64,000 nucleotides of DNA, from positions 62,001 to 126,000 of the forward strand of contig NZ_BMVM01000014.1 in NCBI RefSeq assembly GCF_014650715.1, given 5' to 3'. The DNA is from Streptomyces bluensis (lineage in GTDB: Bacteria; Actinomycetota; Actinomycetes; Streptomycetales; Streptomycetaceae). A model generated the notes under the pieces. The model searched no databases. It saw only the letters and a list, made by a program, of their open reading frames with translations, and had not been told where the DNA came from. This document shows, piece after piece, positions 35,488-44,778 of this stretch (the stretch's first letter is position 1; each line of letters begins with the position of its first letter). The position numbers and the translations under genes were made by a program.

Positions 35488-35585
35488 AAAATCACTCCTT
35501 GTGATCTCCCGTGTACTTTCAGCAAACTGCGGGCAGTGTCAGGGCTGATTCCCGGCCCGTCGACGGCAACTGACGAGGTAGGCGA

Positions 35586-36023
35586 ATGCGCGAGTCAGTA
35601 CAGGCAGAGGTCATGATGAGCTTTCTCGTCTCGGATGAGCTCTCCTTCCGGATCCCGGTGGAGCTGCGGTACGAGACGTGTGATCCCTATGCCGTGCGGC
35701 TGACCTTTCATCTCCCCGGAGACGCCCCGGTTACCTGGGCCTTCGGGCGGGAACTGCTGGTCGACGGAGTGGGGCGGCCGAGCGGCGACGGTGACGTGCA
35801 CATCGCGCCCGCCGATCCGGAGGCGCTCGGCGAGGTACTGATCCGGCTTCAGGTGGGCTGTGACCAGGCGTTGTTCCGGTCCGGAGCAGCGCCGCTCGTG
35901 GCCTTCCTTGACCGTACGGACAAACTGGTGCCGCTGGGGCAGGAGCGTTCCCTCGCCGACTTCGAGACACACCTCGATGAGGCTCTGGACCGCATCCTCG
36001 CGGAGGAGCAGAGCGCGGGCTGA
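35586..36023 (+). CDS. ssgA: Sporulation and cell division protein SsgA
   Basis: SsgA is the founding SALP protein (about 145 residues here) that marks sites for septation and germ-tube emergence and is limiting for sporulation division in Streptomyces. The sequence matches the family throughout, e.g. FLVSDELSFRIPVELRYE, TFHLPGDAPVTWAFGRELL and DRTDKLVPLGQE. The ATG at 35586 follows GAGGTAGGCG; an internal ATG (MSFLV) is an alternative. It lies 98 nt after ssgR on the same strand. Confidence 0.97.
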   Translation: MRESVQAEVMMSFLVSDELSFRIPVELRYETCDPYAVRLTFHLPGDAPVTWAFGRELLVDGVGRPSGDGDVHIAPADPEALGEVLIRLQVGCDQALFRSGAAPLVAFLDRTDKLVPLGQERSLADFETHLDEALDRILAEEQSAG

Positions 36024-36087
36024 GCCGCGTGCCTTGGGGGTGCCGTAACGCTTCTGCGTGCAGCTGCCAGGACTCCGTACACCGGTC

Positions 36088-37518
36088 TCACTGCTTACGG
36101 CGGCGCCCCCTGCCCGCGCGTGCCGGTGCCGCGGCCGCCGCCGACTGAGGACTCGGGCGATCGGCCGAGACCACCAGCGCGGCCAGGGCAGTGGTCACCG
36201 GGACCGAGGCCACGAGGCCGATCGAGCCGACGAGCGTACGGACGATCTCCTCGGCGACCAGTTCGCTGTTGGCCACCGTGCCGACGCTGCTCTGCGCGAT
36301 CGAGAAGAGCAGCAGCAGGGGCAGCGCGGCCCCCGCGTAGGCGAGGACGAGCGTGTTGACGACCGAAGCGATGTGGTCGCGGCCAATGCGGATGCCGGCG
36401 CGGTACAGGCCGCGCCAGCCCATCGACGGATTGGCCTCGTGCAGCTCCCAGACCGCCGAGGTCTGGGTCACCGTCACGTCGTCGAGCACACCGAGTGAAC
36501 CGATGATGACGCCCGCGAGCAGCAGACCGCTCATGTCGATCGACGGGTAGAGGCCGTGGATCAGGCCTGTGTTGTCGTCCGTGTTGCCGGTCAGCGAGGC
36601 CCAGCCGATGAACTGCGAACCGAGCACACCGATCAGCAGCAGCGAGACCAGGGTGCCGAGCACGGCCACCGAGGTGCGGGCGGACAGACCGTGACACATG
36701 TAGAGCGCGATCAGCATGATGGCGCTTGCTCCGACCACCGCCACGACCAGCGGATTCGAGCCCTGCAGGATGGCGGGAAGGATGAAGAACGTCAGCACCA
36801 GGAAGCTGATGGTGAGCGCGACCAGCGCCATGACGCCGCGCATGCGGCCCACCGCCACGACGGCGAGCGCGAAGATCCCGGCGAGCAGCGTCATCGGGAA
36901 CTTCCGGTTCACGTCGGTGACCGAGTACTGCAGGTCCTTGGGCGCCGAGGGCTCGTACGCGACCACGACTTCCTGGCCCTGCTCCAACTGCCGTGACTGG
37001 TCGGGCTGGACGATCTCTGTGAAGGTGCGGCCCTTGTCCTTGCCGGTGTCGACCGTGATCGTCGCCTTCGTACAGGTGCCGTTTGCCTGCTGCTGAGCGG
37101 ATGAGCCCTCGGCGGTCGAGGTGTCGCCGGTCGGGGGTGTCCCTGAGGCGTTCACGGACTTGCAGTCCACCTTCTCGACCTTGGTGACCGTGGCCTGGTG
37201 GGTCTGGCGGTCGAAGCCCACGCCGGTGCGCTCGTGCGGTGGGGCGCCGCCGGGCCAGAGCACCACGAGGCCCACGACGACCGCTGTCGCGAAGGGGATC
37301 AGCACGGCGGCGATGACCTTGCGCAGGTGCCGGGAGACGGGGGTGGCGGGGCCGTGGCTGTGACTGTGGGAGTGCCCATGGCTCCCGCTGGAACCCGGGC
37401 CGTGGCCTTGCCCCTGCCCGCCACCAGGACCGTGGTCGCCCGCAGCGCCGTGTCCATGGCCGCGTTCAGGGCTGGATCCGCGCGGGGGCTCCGAAGGTGG
37501 GAGCGGGGGCTGTCGCAT
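36088..37518 (-). CDS. YibE/F family membrane protein with His-rich N-terminus
   Basis: A 476-residue YibE/F-like protein. The cytoplasmic N-terminus has repeated His-Gly and His-Ser (GHGHGAAGDHG, SHGHSHSHSHGP), plausibly binding metal. One helix, then a soluble domain with two Cys (KVDCKSV, GTCTKAT), then seven or more helices follow, including LGVLDDVTVTQTSAVWEL, which is diagnostic of the family. The transported substrate is unknown. The ATG at 37518 has GGTGA before it; the GTG at 37527 is an alternative. Confidence 0.88.
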   Translation of the reverse strand: MRQPPLPPSEPPRGSSPERGHGHGAAGDHGPGGGQGQGHGPGSSGSHGHSHSHSHGPATPVSRHLRKVIAAVLIPFATAVVVGLVVLWPGGAPPHERTGVGFDRQTHQATVTKVEKVDCKSVNASGTPPTGDTSTAEGSSAQQQANGTCTKATITVDTGKDKGRTFTEIVQPDQSRQLEQGQEVVVAYEPSAPKDLQYSVTDVNRKFPMTLLAGIFALAVVAVGRMRGVMALVALTISFLVLTFFILPAILQGSNPLVVAVVGASAIMLIALYMCHGLSARTSVAVLGTLVSLLLIGVLGSQFIGWASLTGNTDDNTGLIHGLYPSIDMSGLLLAGVIIGSLGVLDDVTVTQTSAVWELHEANPSMGWRGLYRAGIRIGRDHIASVVNTLVLAYAGAALPLLLLFSIAQSSVGTVANSELVAEEIVRTLVGSIGLVASVPVTTALAALVVSADRPSPQSAAAAAPARAGRGRRRKQ

Positions 37519-37606
37519 CGTGGTCACCGACCGATCATCGCAAGAACGGCGGAGGCCCACTGTTCACCGCGCCACATCTGACGTTAGCGTAGACGCACCT
37601 TTGCAC

Positions 37607-37739
37607 ACGCGGGAGCTCGGAGCACCGGGCTGAGAGGGCGCTGACCTCCGCACAAGCGATGTTTCACGTGGAACATCGCCGGGCGGAAATCGCTGCGTCG
37701 ACCGCTGAACCTGTTACCGGGTAATGCCGGCGTAGGGAG
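37607..37739 (+). promoter_or_regulatory. TPP (THI-box) riboswitch of thiC
   Basis: The conserved thiamine-pyrophosphate aptamer is readable in order: GCGGGAGCTCGG, GGGCTGAGAGGG, CTGACC, then CGCTGAACCTG, then GGGTAATGCCGGCGTAGGGAG. The ribosome site AGGGAG (37734-37739) is within the 3' end of the aptamer, so ligand binding could directly mask translation of thiC. A variable arm contains a parS-like palindrome at 37660-37675. Confidence 0.95.
37660..37675. other. parS: parS-like site 8 inside TPP riboswitch
   Basis: TGTTTCACGTGGAACA differs from parS at one core base. It forms the centre of a 24-bp inverted repeat (37656-37679, GCGA/TCGC flanks with one internal G-T-type mismatch) located between the two conserved halves of the riboswitch. 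Confidence 0.8.
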
Positions 37740-37748
37740 TTCGGTCTC

Positions 37749-39560
37749 ATGACCAACAAGGACGCACACACACCTGCCTCCAGCCAGATGAACGGGGCGT
37801 TCACTGCATCTCAGGGCGAAAAGCCGCAGGGGGAGGGGAAGCCCATCGGCTGGCACAAGGCGTACGTCGAGGGATCACGCCCCGACTTGCGGGTGCCGGT
37901 CCGGCAGGTGCACCTCACCAACGGGCAGTCGGTCACGCTGTACGACACATCAGGTCCGTACACCGATCCGGGCATCGACACCGACGTTCGCAGGGGGCTC
38001 CCCGCTCTCCGGGAGAACTGGATCCTCGCTCGCGGAGACACCGAGGAGTACGCGGGCCGCCCCGTCCGGCCCGAAGACGACGGGATCAAGCACACGTCAC
38101 CGCGTGGTGGGCTGCGCAACCTCGACGCGGTGTTCCCGGGGCGGCCCAGGCAGCCGCGCCGGAGCCGTGAGGGCAAGGCTGTGACGCAGCTCGCATACGC
38201 GCGGCGCGGAGAGATCACCCCCGAGATGGAGTTCGTGGCCGTCCGGGAGAACGTCCTGCCCGAGGTCGTCCGCGAAGAGATCGCGGCGGGCCGGGCCGTG
38301 CTGCCCGCGAACGTGAACCACCCCGAAACCGAGCCGATGATCATCGGTAAGCGGTTCCTGGTCAAGGTCAATGCCAACATCGGCAACTCGGCGGTCACCT
38401 CCTCCATCGAGGAGGAGGTCGAGAAGATGACCTGGGCGACCCGTTGGGGCGCCGACACGGTCATGGACCTGTCCACGGGACGCAACATCCACACCACGCG
38501 TGAGTGGGTGCTGCGCAACTCCCCTGTCCCCATCGGCACGGTGCCGCTCTACCAGGCGCTGGAGAAGGTCGACGGCAGGGCCGAGGAACTGACCTGGGAG
38601 ATCTACAAGGACACGGTCATCGAGCAGGCCGAACAGGGCGTGGACTACATGACGGTCCACGCGGGCGTGCGCCTGCCCTATGTACCGCTGACGGCCAACC
38701 GCAAGACCGGCATCGTCTCGCGCGGCGGCTCGATCATGGCGGCGTGGTGCCTGGCGCACCACAAGGAATCGTTCCTGTACGAGAACTTCGAGGAACTGTG
38801 CGAGATCCTCGCCGCATACGACGTCACATACTCGCTCGGTGACGGCCTGAGGCCCGGTTCGATCGCGGACGCCAACGACGAGGCGCAGTTCGCGGAGCTC
38901 GGCACGCTCGGGGAACTCAACCGGATCGCGAAGCGTTTCCACGTACAGACCATGATCGAGGGCCCGGGGCACGTCCCGATGCACAAGATCAAGGAGAACA
39001 TCGACCTTCAGCAGGAGATCTGCGATGAAGCGCCGTTCTATACGCTCGGCCCGCTGACCACCGACGTCGCGCCGGCGTACGACCACATCACCTCAGGCAT
39101 AGGTGCCGCGATGATCGCGTGGTGGGGCACAGCGATGCTCTGCTACGTCACGCCCAAGGAGCACTTGGGCCTGCCCCATCGTGACGACGTCAAGACGGGC
39201 GTCATCACCTACAAGATCGCGGCCCATGCGGCGGACCTCGCCAAGGGACACCCCGGCGCACAGGAGTGGGACGACGCGCTGTCGGACGCCCGCTTCGAGT
39301 TCCGCTGGGAGGACCAGTTCAACCTGGCCCTCGACCCCGACACGGCCCGCGAGTTCCACGACGAGACGCTGCCCGCTGAGCCCGCCAAGACGGCCCACTT
39401 CTGCTCCATGTGCGGTCCGAAATTCTGTTCGATGAAGATCTCCCAGGACATCCGCCGCGAACACGGCGGATCCCAGGCCGAGGTCGAGGCGGGTATGGCT
39501 CAGAAGTCGAAGGAGTTCGCGGCGAGTGGGAACCGGGTGTATCTGCCGGTCGCGGACTGA
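37749..39560 (+). CDS. thiC: Phosphomethylpyrimidine synthase ThiC
   Basis: A radical SAM enzyme that rearranges aminoimidazole ribotide to HMP-phosphate for thiamine synthesis. The product has 603 residues, a normal length. The C-terminal CxxC(x4)C cluster motif CSMCGPKFCSM (about 555-565) binds the 4Fe-4S cluster. Conserved MIIGKRFLVKVNANIGNS and EGPGHVPMHKI segments are present. The start at 37749 lies 10 nt after the riboswitch-embedded ribosome site, so expression should fall when TPP is plentiful. Confidence 0.98.
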   Translation: MTNKDAHTPASSQMNGAFTASQGEKPQGEGKPIGWHKAYVEGSRPDLRVPVRQVHLTNGQSVTLYDTSGPYTDPGIDTDVRRGLPALRENWILARGDTEEYAGRPVRPEDDGIKHTSPRGGLRNLDAVFPGRPRQPRRSREGKAVTQLAYARRGEITPEMEFVAVRENVLPEVVREEIAAGRAVLPANVNHPETEPMIIGKRFLVKVNANIGNSAVTSSIEEEVEKMTWATRWGADTVMDLSTGRNIHTTREWVLRNSPVPIGTVPLYQALEKVDGRAEELTWEIYKDTVIEQAEQGVDYMTVHAGVRLPYVPLTANRKTGIVSRGGSIMAAWCLAHHKESFLYENFEELCEILAAYDVTYSLGDGLRPGSIADANDEAQFAELGTLGELNRIAKRFHVQTMIEGPGHVPMHKIKENIDLQQEICDEAPFYTLGPLTTDVAPAYDHITSGIGAAMIAWWGTAMLCYVTPKEHLGLPHRDDVKTGVITYKIAAHAADLAKGHPGAQEWDDALSDARFEFRWEDQFNLALDPDTAREFHDETLPAEPAKTAHFCSMCGPKFCSMKISQDIRREHGGSQAEVEAGMAQKSKEFAASGNRVYLPVAD

Positions 39561-39784
39561 AGCCCTGCCTGGGAACGGTCCGTGCTTCCGGGTGGCTTCA
39601 CGGCCGTCCGAGAGCACGGGCCGCTTGCCAGCGGCAGGCTGTTCGGAATCAGGGAGGTACGACCGGCTCCTGTGCGCGCTCCCGGCTGTCCGCACCGCAG
39701 CAGGACGCCCACGGCCGGAGCGATGCTCCCGGGCGGCCGCCGAGGCCGGAGTAAGGCGGCTCCGGCAGGGCGGTCTCCGGTGCG

Positions 39785-40651
39785 TCACTCCGGCTGGTTC
39801 TCCGGACCTCCGAAGTCCGGGCTTGTGAAGTCCGGGCTGGAGAAGCGGGGGCGGTGGCCCGCTCCGGGGCCGCCCTCGGGGCTGCTGAAGCCCGGGCGGT
39901 TGTAGCCGAGGGTCGGGATGCGGCTGGGCGGGGTGGACGGGACCGTCGGGCTCATGGCGCCGGCGCCCGGGGCGGTGAGGGCCTCGCGGAAGAACGGCAG
40001 GATGCCGCGCTCCAGCAGGGCCTCCAGCCAGGCTTCCCTCGCCCGGGCCACCTCGTCGTCCAACTCACGCTGGGCTCCGGCGTCCAACGAGGTGGCGCCG
40101 TTGCGCAGGGCGGTGAGAAGGAGGCCGACGGCGGCCACGAGGATGGCGGCCGCCGTGATCGCCCCGAAGACCCACCCGGTCGTGGTGAGGGTCTGGGCGA
40201 TGCCCGGCTCGGGGTCGAGCATCTTCAGGACGTACCCCACGAGCAGGAAGATCGCCGCGGCGGTACCGGCAAGGACGGGAGCGAGGACGGCGACGACTGC
40301 TCCGGCGCCCGCCCCGGCCGTCTCGGTGGTCTCTCCCCTGGTGGTCGCGAGCCCCACCGCGGCGCCGCCCGGCTCGGCCGAGCCGGAGGTGCCTTCGCGG
40401 GAGGACGGGGTGGACGGCGCCGGGTGGCGCAGTTCCTCGCGGACCTTCACGTAGTACTCGTATTCGGTCGCCGCGGCAGCTGTGATGAGCCCGGTGGCGT
40501 TGAGCGCCATGGTGCGCAGTTGTTCCGGGTTGAGCCGCCGACCGACGGCGGCGAGTTCCGGGCGGTGTGGTGCGGAGCGCAGCGCCTTGCCGAGGAGCCG
40601 CTCGAAATCCTGGCGGTCCTCGCTCGGCAGGTGCTGCGGAACGCTGTTCAT
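39785..40651 (-). CDS. Conserved two-helix membrane protein
   Basis: A 288-residue protein. An N-terminal cytoplasmic helical region comes first, then a low-complexity Ser/Pro/Gly stretch, then two hydrophobic helices (VLAPVLAGTAAAIFLLVGYVL; WVFGAITAAAILVAAVGLLL). The C-terminal region has repeated FSSP/FTSPDFGGP motifs near the end. I do not recognise a named family. The second ATG (40651, MNSVPQH) was chosen because a GGGGG site lies 6 nt away. It is convergent with thiC across a 224-bp region with no recognised element. Confidence 0.75.
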   Translation of the reverse strand: MNSVPQHLPSEDRQDFERLLGKALRSAPHRPELAAVGRRLNPEQLRTMALNATGLITAAAATEYEYYVKVREELRHPAPSTPSSREGTSGSAEPGGAAVGLATTRGETTETAGAGAGAVVAVLAPVLAGTAAAIFLLVGYVLKMLDPEPGIAQTLTTTGWVFGAITAAAILVAAVGLLLTALRNGATSLDAGAQRELDDEVARAREAWLEALLERGILPFFREALTAPGAGAMSPTVPSTPPSRIPTLGYNRPGFSSPEGGPGAGHRPRFSSPDFTSPDFGGPENQPE

Positions 40652-40851
40652 GTGCATCCCCCGATGCTCCGTAGGGCTTGGGGCTCGGCATGCTGACGAG
40701 CCGTCGGGCAGAAACGGAGGGGAGCCTGCTACGGATAAGCCGATGGTAGAGCGATGAAGGTACGCGGTGACAGGGGGTTTCCAGAAAATGGCCCCTGGCC
40801 AGCACAGTTCTTCGACGGTGCTCCGTGGGGGGACGCCTGCCCAGAGAACGT

Positions 40852-41931
40852 TCAGCTATCCAGCGGCAGTTGCTGGACCAGCAGCTTTCCGGCCATGGTC
40901 ACTCCGCCGTCCATGGCGATGGCCAGTCCGTCCGCATAGATGTGCGGTCCATCGACCACGGGCCCCGACTCGTCCTCGCCGTCCTCCGAGCCGACCTCGC
41001 CCAGGAGGTACGGGATGGGGCTGTGGCCGTGGACGATGCGGGTGCCGCCGTAGACGTCGAGGAGCGACCGGACGGCGTCGGCACCGCCCTCGTCGCGGAA
41101 GGAGAAGCGCTTGGTGAACTTGCGGAAGAGGTCCCAGACCTCGTCCGCGTCGTTGCGGGCGATGGTCTCGCGGACGGTGTCGTTGACCGCCTCGATGGAG
41201 TCGCCGTAGTCGAGATAGGCGGTGGTGTCGGAGTGCACCAGCAGGTGGCCGTCGACCTGCTCCATGGCGTCCAGCCGGGCCATCCACTGCAGATGGTGGT
41301 CCTGGAGGCGGTCCATGTCGGTCTTCTGGCCGCCGTTGAGCAGCCAGGCGGCGTGGAAGGTGGCGGTGCCCGCGCCGGAGTTGACGGGGGTGTCGCCGAA
41401 CCGTTTCGCGCCGAGCAGCAGCAGTTCGTGGTTGCCCATGAGGGCCTTGCAGTAGCCGCCGGCCGCGGCCGCCTCGGCGGACAGCCGCATCACGAGATCG
41501 ATGACGCCGATGCCGTCCGGGCCCCGGTCGGTGAAGTCGCCCAGGAACCACAGCCGTGCGGTGCCCGCCGACCAGTTGCCCGCGGCGTCGAGGAGACCCT
41601 TCTCCTGGAGCGCGGCGACGAGCTGGTCGAGGTAGCCGTGCACATCTCCGACGACGTAGAGGGGACCCTGCCCGGTCTCGGGCTGGGCGGCCCCCGCGGC
41701 CTCGGGGACGACGGAGACCAGAACGGTGTCTCCCCGGTTGATCACGGGCAGATCGCGCTGGGTGGGCGTGTACCCCTCCGGGTAGTCCTCGGACTCGTCG
41801 CGGGGTGGGACCACCTCGCCCGGGTGTGTGCCGTGCGCGTAGGGACCGGCCTCGTGGACGTACGCGGGTACGCGGAAATCGCGCACCGTCGGCGTCCGCA
41901 CCTCGGGTCCCTGACCGGCCCCCTGAGTCAT
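40852..41931 (-). CDS. Metallophosphoesterase / PPP-type phosphatase
   Basis: A 359-residue protein with all calcineurin-like metal motifs: GDVHGYLDQL (GDxHG), GDFTDRGPDG (GDxxDRG), GNHELLLLGA (GNHE) and HGHSPIPYL (GHxH-like). It is probably a Ser/Thr protein phosphatase or nucleotide phosphatase in the cytoplasm. The ATG at 41931 is best, with GGAGGGG 3 nt upstream, over more distal in-frame Mets that would be outside the conserved region. Confidence 0.88.
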   Translation of the reverse strand: MTQGAGQGPEVRTPTVRDFRVPAYVHEAGPYAHGTHPGEVVPPRDESEDYPEGYTPTQRDLPVINRGDTVLVSVVPEAAGAAQPETGQGPLYVVGDVHGYLDQLVAALQEKGLLDAAGNWSAGTARLWFLGDFTDRGPDGIGVIDLVMRLSAEAAAAGGYCKALMGNHELLLLGAKRFGDTPVNSGAGTATFHAAWLLNGGQKTDMDRLQDHHLQWMARLDAMEQVDGHLLVHSDTTAYLDYGDSIEAVNDTVRETIARNDADEVWDLFRKFTKRFSFRDEGGADAVRSLLDVYGGTRIVHGHSPIPYLLGEVGSEDGEDESGPVVDGPHIYADGLAIAMDGGVTMAGKLLVQQLPLDS

Positions 41932-42167
41932 CGACCCCTCCACCACCATCGCCCGCATCTGCACCTGATCGGACTGCCTGGTCGTGGCGGCCCGCGGTGT
42001 CGTGCGCCCATCATAGGAACGCGGATCGCGCCATGTGATGACCCAGGGGTGGTGAAATGGCGCAGGACCCCGGTTCACCACGGTTTTCTCCCGAATTGGG
42101 CGGGGCTCTCCCTGCCCAGTTCCTCATCGGATCCCCGAAGGGCCCTCACTGGATCCTCGTTCGGTGG

Positions 42168-43280
42168 TCACCTCTCCTCGGGTGACCGGGGCGGGCTGAT
42201 CGTCGTGCGCGGCGAACGTCGCTCGGAAGAGGTCCGCACGATCAGCTCCGTGGGTATCACCTGCTCGACCGGCTGGTCCGACTTCACTCCTTCGATGGCG
42301 TCGATGAGCAGCTGGACCACCGCCGTGCCGATCCGGCGCGGTTTCAGGGACAGCGTGGTGATGGGTGGCTCGGTGCTGGCGTACACGGTGGACTCGCTGC
42401 AGCAGACCAGCAGCAGGTCCTCGGGGACGCGCAGGCCGTATCGCCGGGCCGCGGCCAGCAGATCGGTGCCGTTCGGGTCGAAGAGACCGTAGACGGCGTC
42501 CGGGCGGTCGGGCCGGGCCAGCAGCCGGTCGGCGGCCACCGCTCCGGCGCACGGATCGTGCGCCGGGTAGGCCTCGTACACCGGATCCTGGCCGACTCGC
42601 TCGCACCAGCGCAGGTACGCGGTCGTGGACAGACGGGTGTACGTGTCCGTCGTGGTGCCCGTCAGGAGGCCGATCCGGCGGGCGCCGGCGTCCGCCAGGT
42701 GGTCGAGGATGCCCAGGACTGCGGCCTCGTGGTCGTTGTCGACCCACGCGGTGACCGGCAGTGAGCCGGCCGGGCGGCCGTCGGAGACAACCGGTAATCC
42801 CTGGCGGACCAGCTCGCCGACCACGTGATCCTCGTCGGACGGGTCGATGACCACGGTGCCGTCCAGGGCCACGTTCGACCACACGTCGTGGCGCGAGGTC
42901 GCGGGGAGGATGACCAGGGCGTAGCCCCGGGCGAGCGCGGCCGAGGTGGCGGCCCGCGCCATTTCCGCGAAGTACGCGAACTCGGTGAAGGTGAAAGGTT
43001 CATCCCCGTACGTGGTCACGGTCAGGCCGATCAGCCCGGACTTCCCCGTACGAAGTGTTCGGGCCGCGGCCGACGGGCGGTAGCCCAGCCGGTCGGCGAC
43101 CTCACGGACATGGCGTCGGGTGGCGTCCGGGAGCCGGCCCTTGCCGTTGAGGGCGTCGGACACGGTCGTGATGGAGACCCCGGCCGCGGCGGCCACGTCT
43201 CTGATGCCCGCCCGGCCCGGCCGACTGCCTCGGCGGGGAGTGTCTGCCCGGCTCACCTGATGCTTACCTGCTGCTGTCAT
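42168..43280 (-). CDS. LacI family transcriptional regulator
   Basis: A 370-residue LacI-family repressor. The helix-turn-helix and hinge (GIRDVAAAAGVSITTVSDAL through RTLRTG, residues 25-80) are followed by a periplasmic-binding-like effector domain. The GKGRLPDATRRHVREVADRLGYRPSAAART segment is typical. The effector sugar is unknown and no sugar genes adjoin. It is divergent from the HisC-like gene across a relatively AT-rich gap. Confidence 0.93.
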   Translation of the reverse strand: MTAAGKHQVSRADTPRRGSRPGRAGIRDVAAAAGVSITTVSDALNGKGRLPDATRRHVREVADRLGYRPSAAARTLRTGKSGLIGLTVTTYGDEPFTFTEFAYFAEMARAATSAALARGYALVILPATSRHDVWSNVALDGTVVIDPSDEDHVVGELVRQGLPVVSDGRPAGSLPVTAWVDNDHEAAVLGILDHLADAGARRIGLLTGTTTDTYTRLSTTAYLRWCERVGQDPVYEAYPAHDPCAGAVAADRLLARPDRPDAVYGLFDPNGTDLLAAARRYGLRVPEDLLLVCCSESTVYASTEPPITTLSLKPRRIGTAVVQLLIDAIEGVKSDQPVEQVIPTELIVRTSSERRSPRTTISPPRSPEER

Positions 43281-43698
43281 GGCGAGCCGATAGTAGGGCT
43301 CATGCGGTGGGGTAGTGCGGACGCATATGCGCTCGTTGACAGGTACGTTTCTGCAAGGTCAATCTCCATCAATTACCTTGGAACACAAGGGACTTGACTC
43401 AACCAATATCAGTAGGTGACTTGTCGGCGTGCAAGGGCCTGGCTAATAGCTCATCCTTTGAAGCGGTCTCAACTCACCTTCACGAGGGATGCGCGCTACG
43501 GCGCGAGCCACCGGCGCGTGCGGTTGAGAGCGGCGCGCCCCCCGTTTTGTACGCCTTCGTGCAGTGATCACTGCGGAACGTCCGTGACCGGTGGAGACGA
43601 GGGCGACGGAGAGGAAAGGGGGTGGTCCACAGGCCGTTCGCAGTGGCGCCGAATCCTCATAAAGTGAGGAGCATTAGGTGTCGACGAGGAGGACTGCG
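43281..43698. promoter_or_regulatory. Divergent promoter region between LacI gene and HisC-like gene
   Basis: The 418 bp include a stretch (about 43320-43480) noticeably lower in GC than the rest. It holds TTGACA near 43335 and TTGACT near 43394, both -35-like. A perfect 14-bp palindrome GCAGTGATCACTGC at 43561-43574 may be an operator. No gene is evident. Confidence 0.45.
43561..43574. promoter_or_regulatory. Putative operator palindrome
   Basis: GCAGTGATCACTGC is a perfect 14-bp palindrome, 125 bp upstream of the HisC-like start and 281 bp from the divergent LacI start. LacI binding is a guess; the family usually has a central CG. Confidence 0.3.
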
Positions 43699-44778
43699 GT
43701 GAGCGAGACGAGCCCCAAGCTGCGAGCCCAGCTGGAGGGAATCCCCACCTACAAGCCCGGCAAGCCTGCCGCGGCGGGTGGCCCCGTGGCGTACAAGCTG
43801 TCCTCCAACGAGAACCCCTACCCGCCGCTGCCCGGCGTGCTGGAGAGCGTGACGGCGGCGGCCGGTTCCTTCAACCGGTACCCGGACATGATGTGCACGG
43901 CCCTGATGAACGAGCTGGCGGACCGTTTCGGAGTGCCGGTATCCCACCTGTCCACGGGCACGGGCTCGGTCGGTGTGGCCCAGCAACTGCTCCAGGCGAC
44001 CTCCGGTCCCGGCGACGAGGTGATCTACGCCTGGCGGTCCTTCGAGGCGTATCCGATCATCACGCAGATCAGCGGGGCCACGTCCGTGCAGGTGCCGCTG
44101 ACGCCGGGCGAGGTGCACGACCTGGACGCGATGGCGGACGCGATCACCGACCGGACGCGGCTGATCTTCGTGTGCAACCCCAACAACCCGACGGGCACGG
44201 TGGTCCGCCGGGCCGAGCTTGAGCGCTTCCTCGACCGGGTGCCGGGCGATGTGCTTGTCGTGCTGGACGAGGCGTACCGGGAGTTCATCCGCGACACCGG
44301 CGTTCCGGACGGGGTCGAGCTCTACCGCGAGCGGCCGAACGTCTGCGTGCTGCGTACCTTCTCCAAGGCGTACGGCCTCGCCGGGCTCCGGGTGGGCTTC
44401 GCGATCGCCCACGAGCCGGTGGCGGCCGCCCTGCGCAAGACGGCGGTGCCGTTCGGAGTGAGTCAGCTCGCCCAGGAGGCGGCCATCGCCTCGCTCCGCG
44501 CGGAGGACGAACTGCTCGGCCGCGTCGGTGCGCTGGTCTGCGAGCGCACGCGTGTCGCCGAGGGCCTGCGGGGGCAGGGCTGGACGGTGCCCGAGACCCA
44601 GGCGAACTTCGTATGGCTGCGCCTGGGAGATCGCACGGTCGAGTTCGCCGCGGCGTGCGAGCAGGCCGGCGCCGTCGTCCGGCCGTTCCCCGGTGAGGGC
44701 GTCCGCGTGACGATCGGCGAGCCCGAGGCGAACGACATCTTCCTGAAGGCGGCGGACTCGTTCCGCAAGGACCTGTAA
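43699..44778 (+). CDS. HisC-like aminotransferase (histidinol-phosphate or aromatic)
   Basis: A 359-residue fold-type I PLP aminotransferase. The Schiff-base Lys is in RTFSKAYGLAGLRVG (about residue 223). NENPYPP and NPNNPTGT are typical of HisC. It is not in a his operon, so it may be an additional HisC2 or phenylalanine/tyrosine aminotransferase. The GTG at 43699 has AGGAGG 6 nt upstream; an upstream GTG at 43678 is possible. Confidence 0.88.
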   Translation: MSETSPKLRAQLEGIPTYKPGKPAAAGGPVAYKLSSNENPYPPLPGVLESVTAAAGSFNRYPDMMCTALMNELADRFGVPVSHLSTGTGSVGVAQQLLQATSGPGDEVIYAWRSFEAYPIITQISGATSVQVPLTPGEVHDLDAMADAITDRTRLIFVCNPNNPTGTVVRRAELERFLDRVPGDVLVVLDEAYREFIRDTGVPDGVELYRERPNVCVLRTFSKAYGLAGLRVGFAIAHEPVAAALRKTAVPFGVSQLAQEAAIASLRAEDELLGRVGALVCERTRVAEGLRGQGWTVPETQANFVWLRLGDRTVEFAAACEQAGAVVRPFPGEGVRVTIGEPEANDIFLKAADSFRKDL

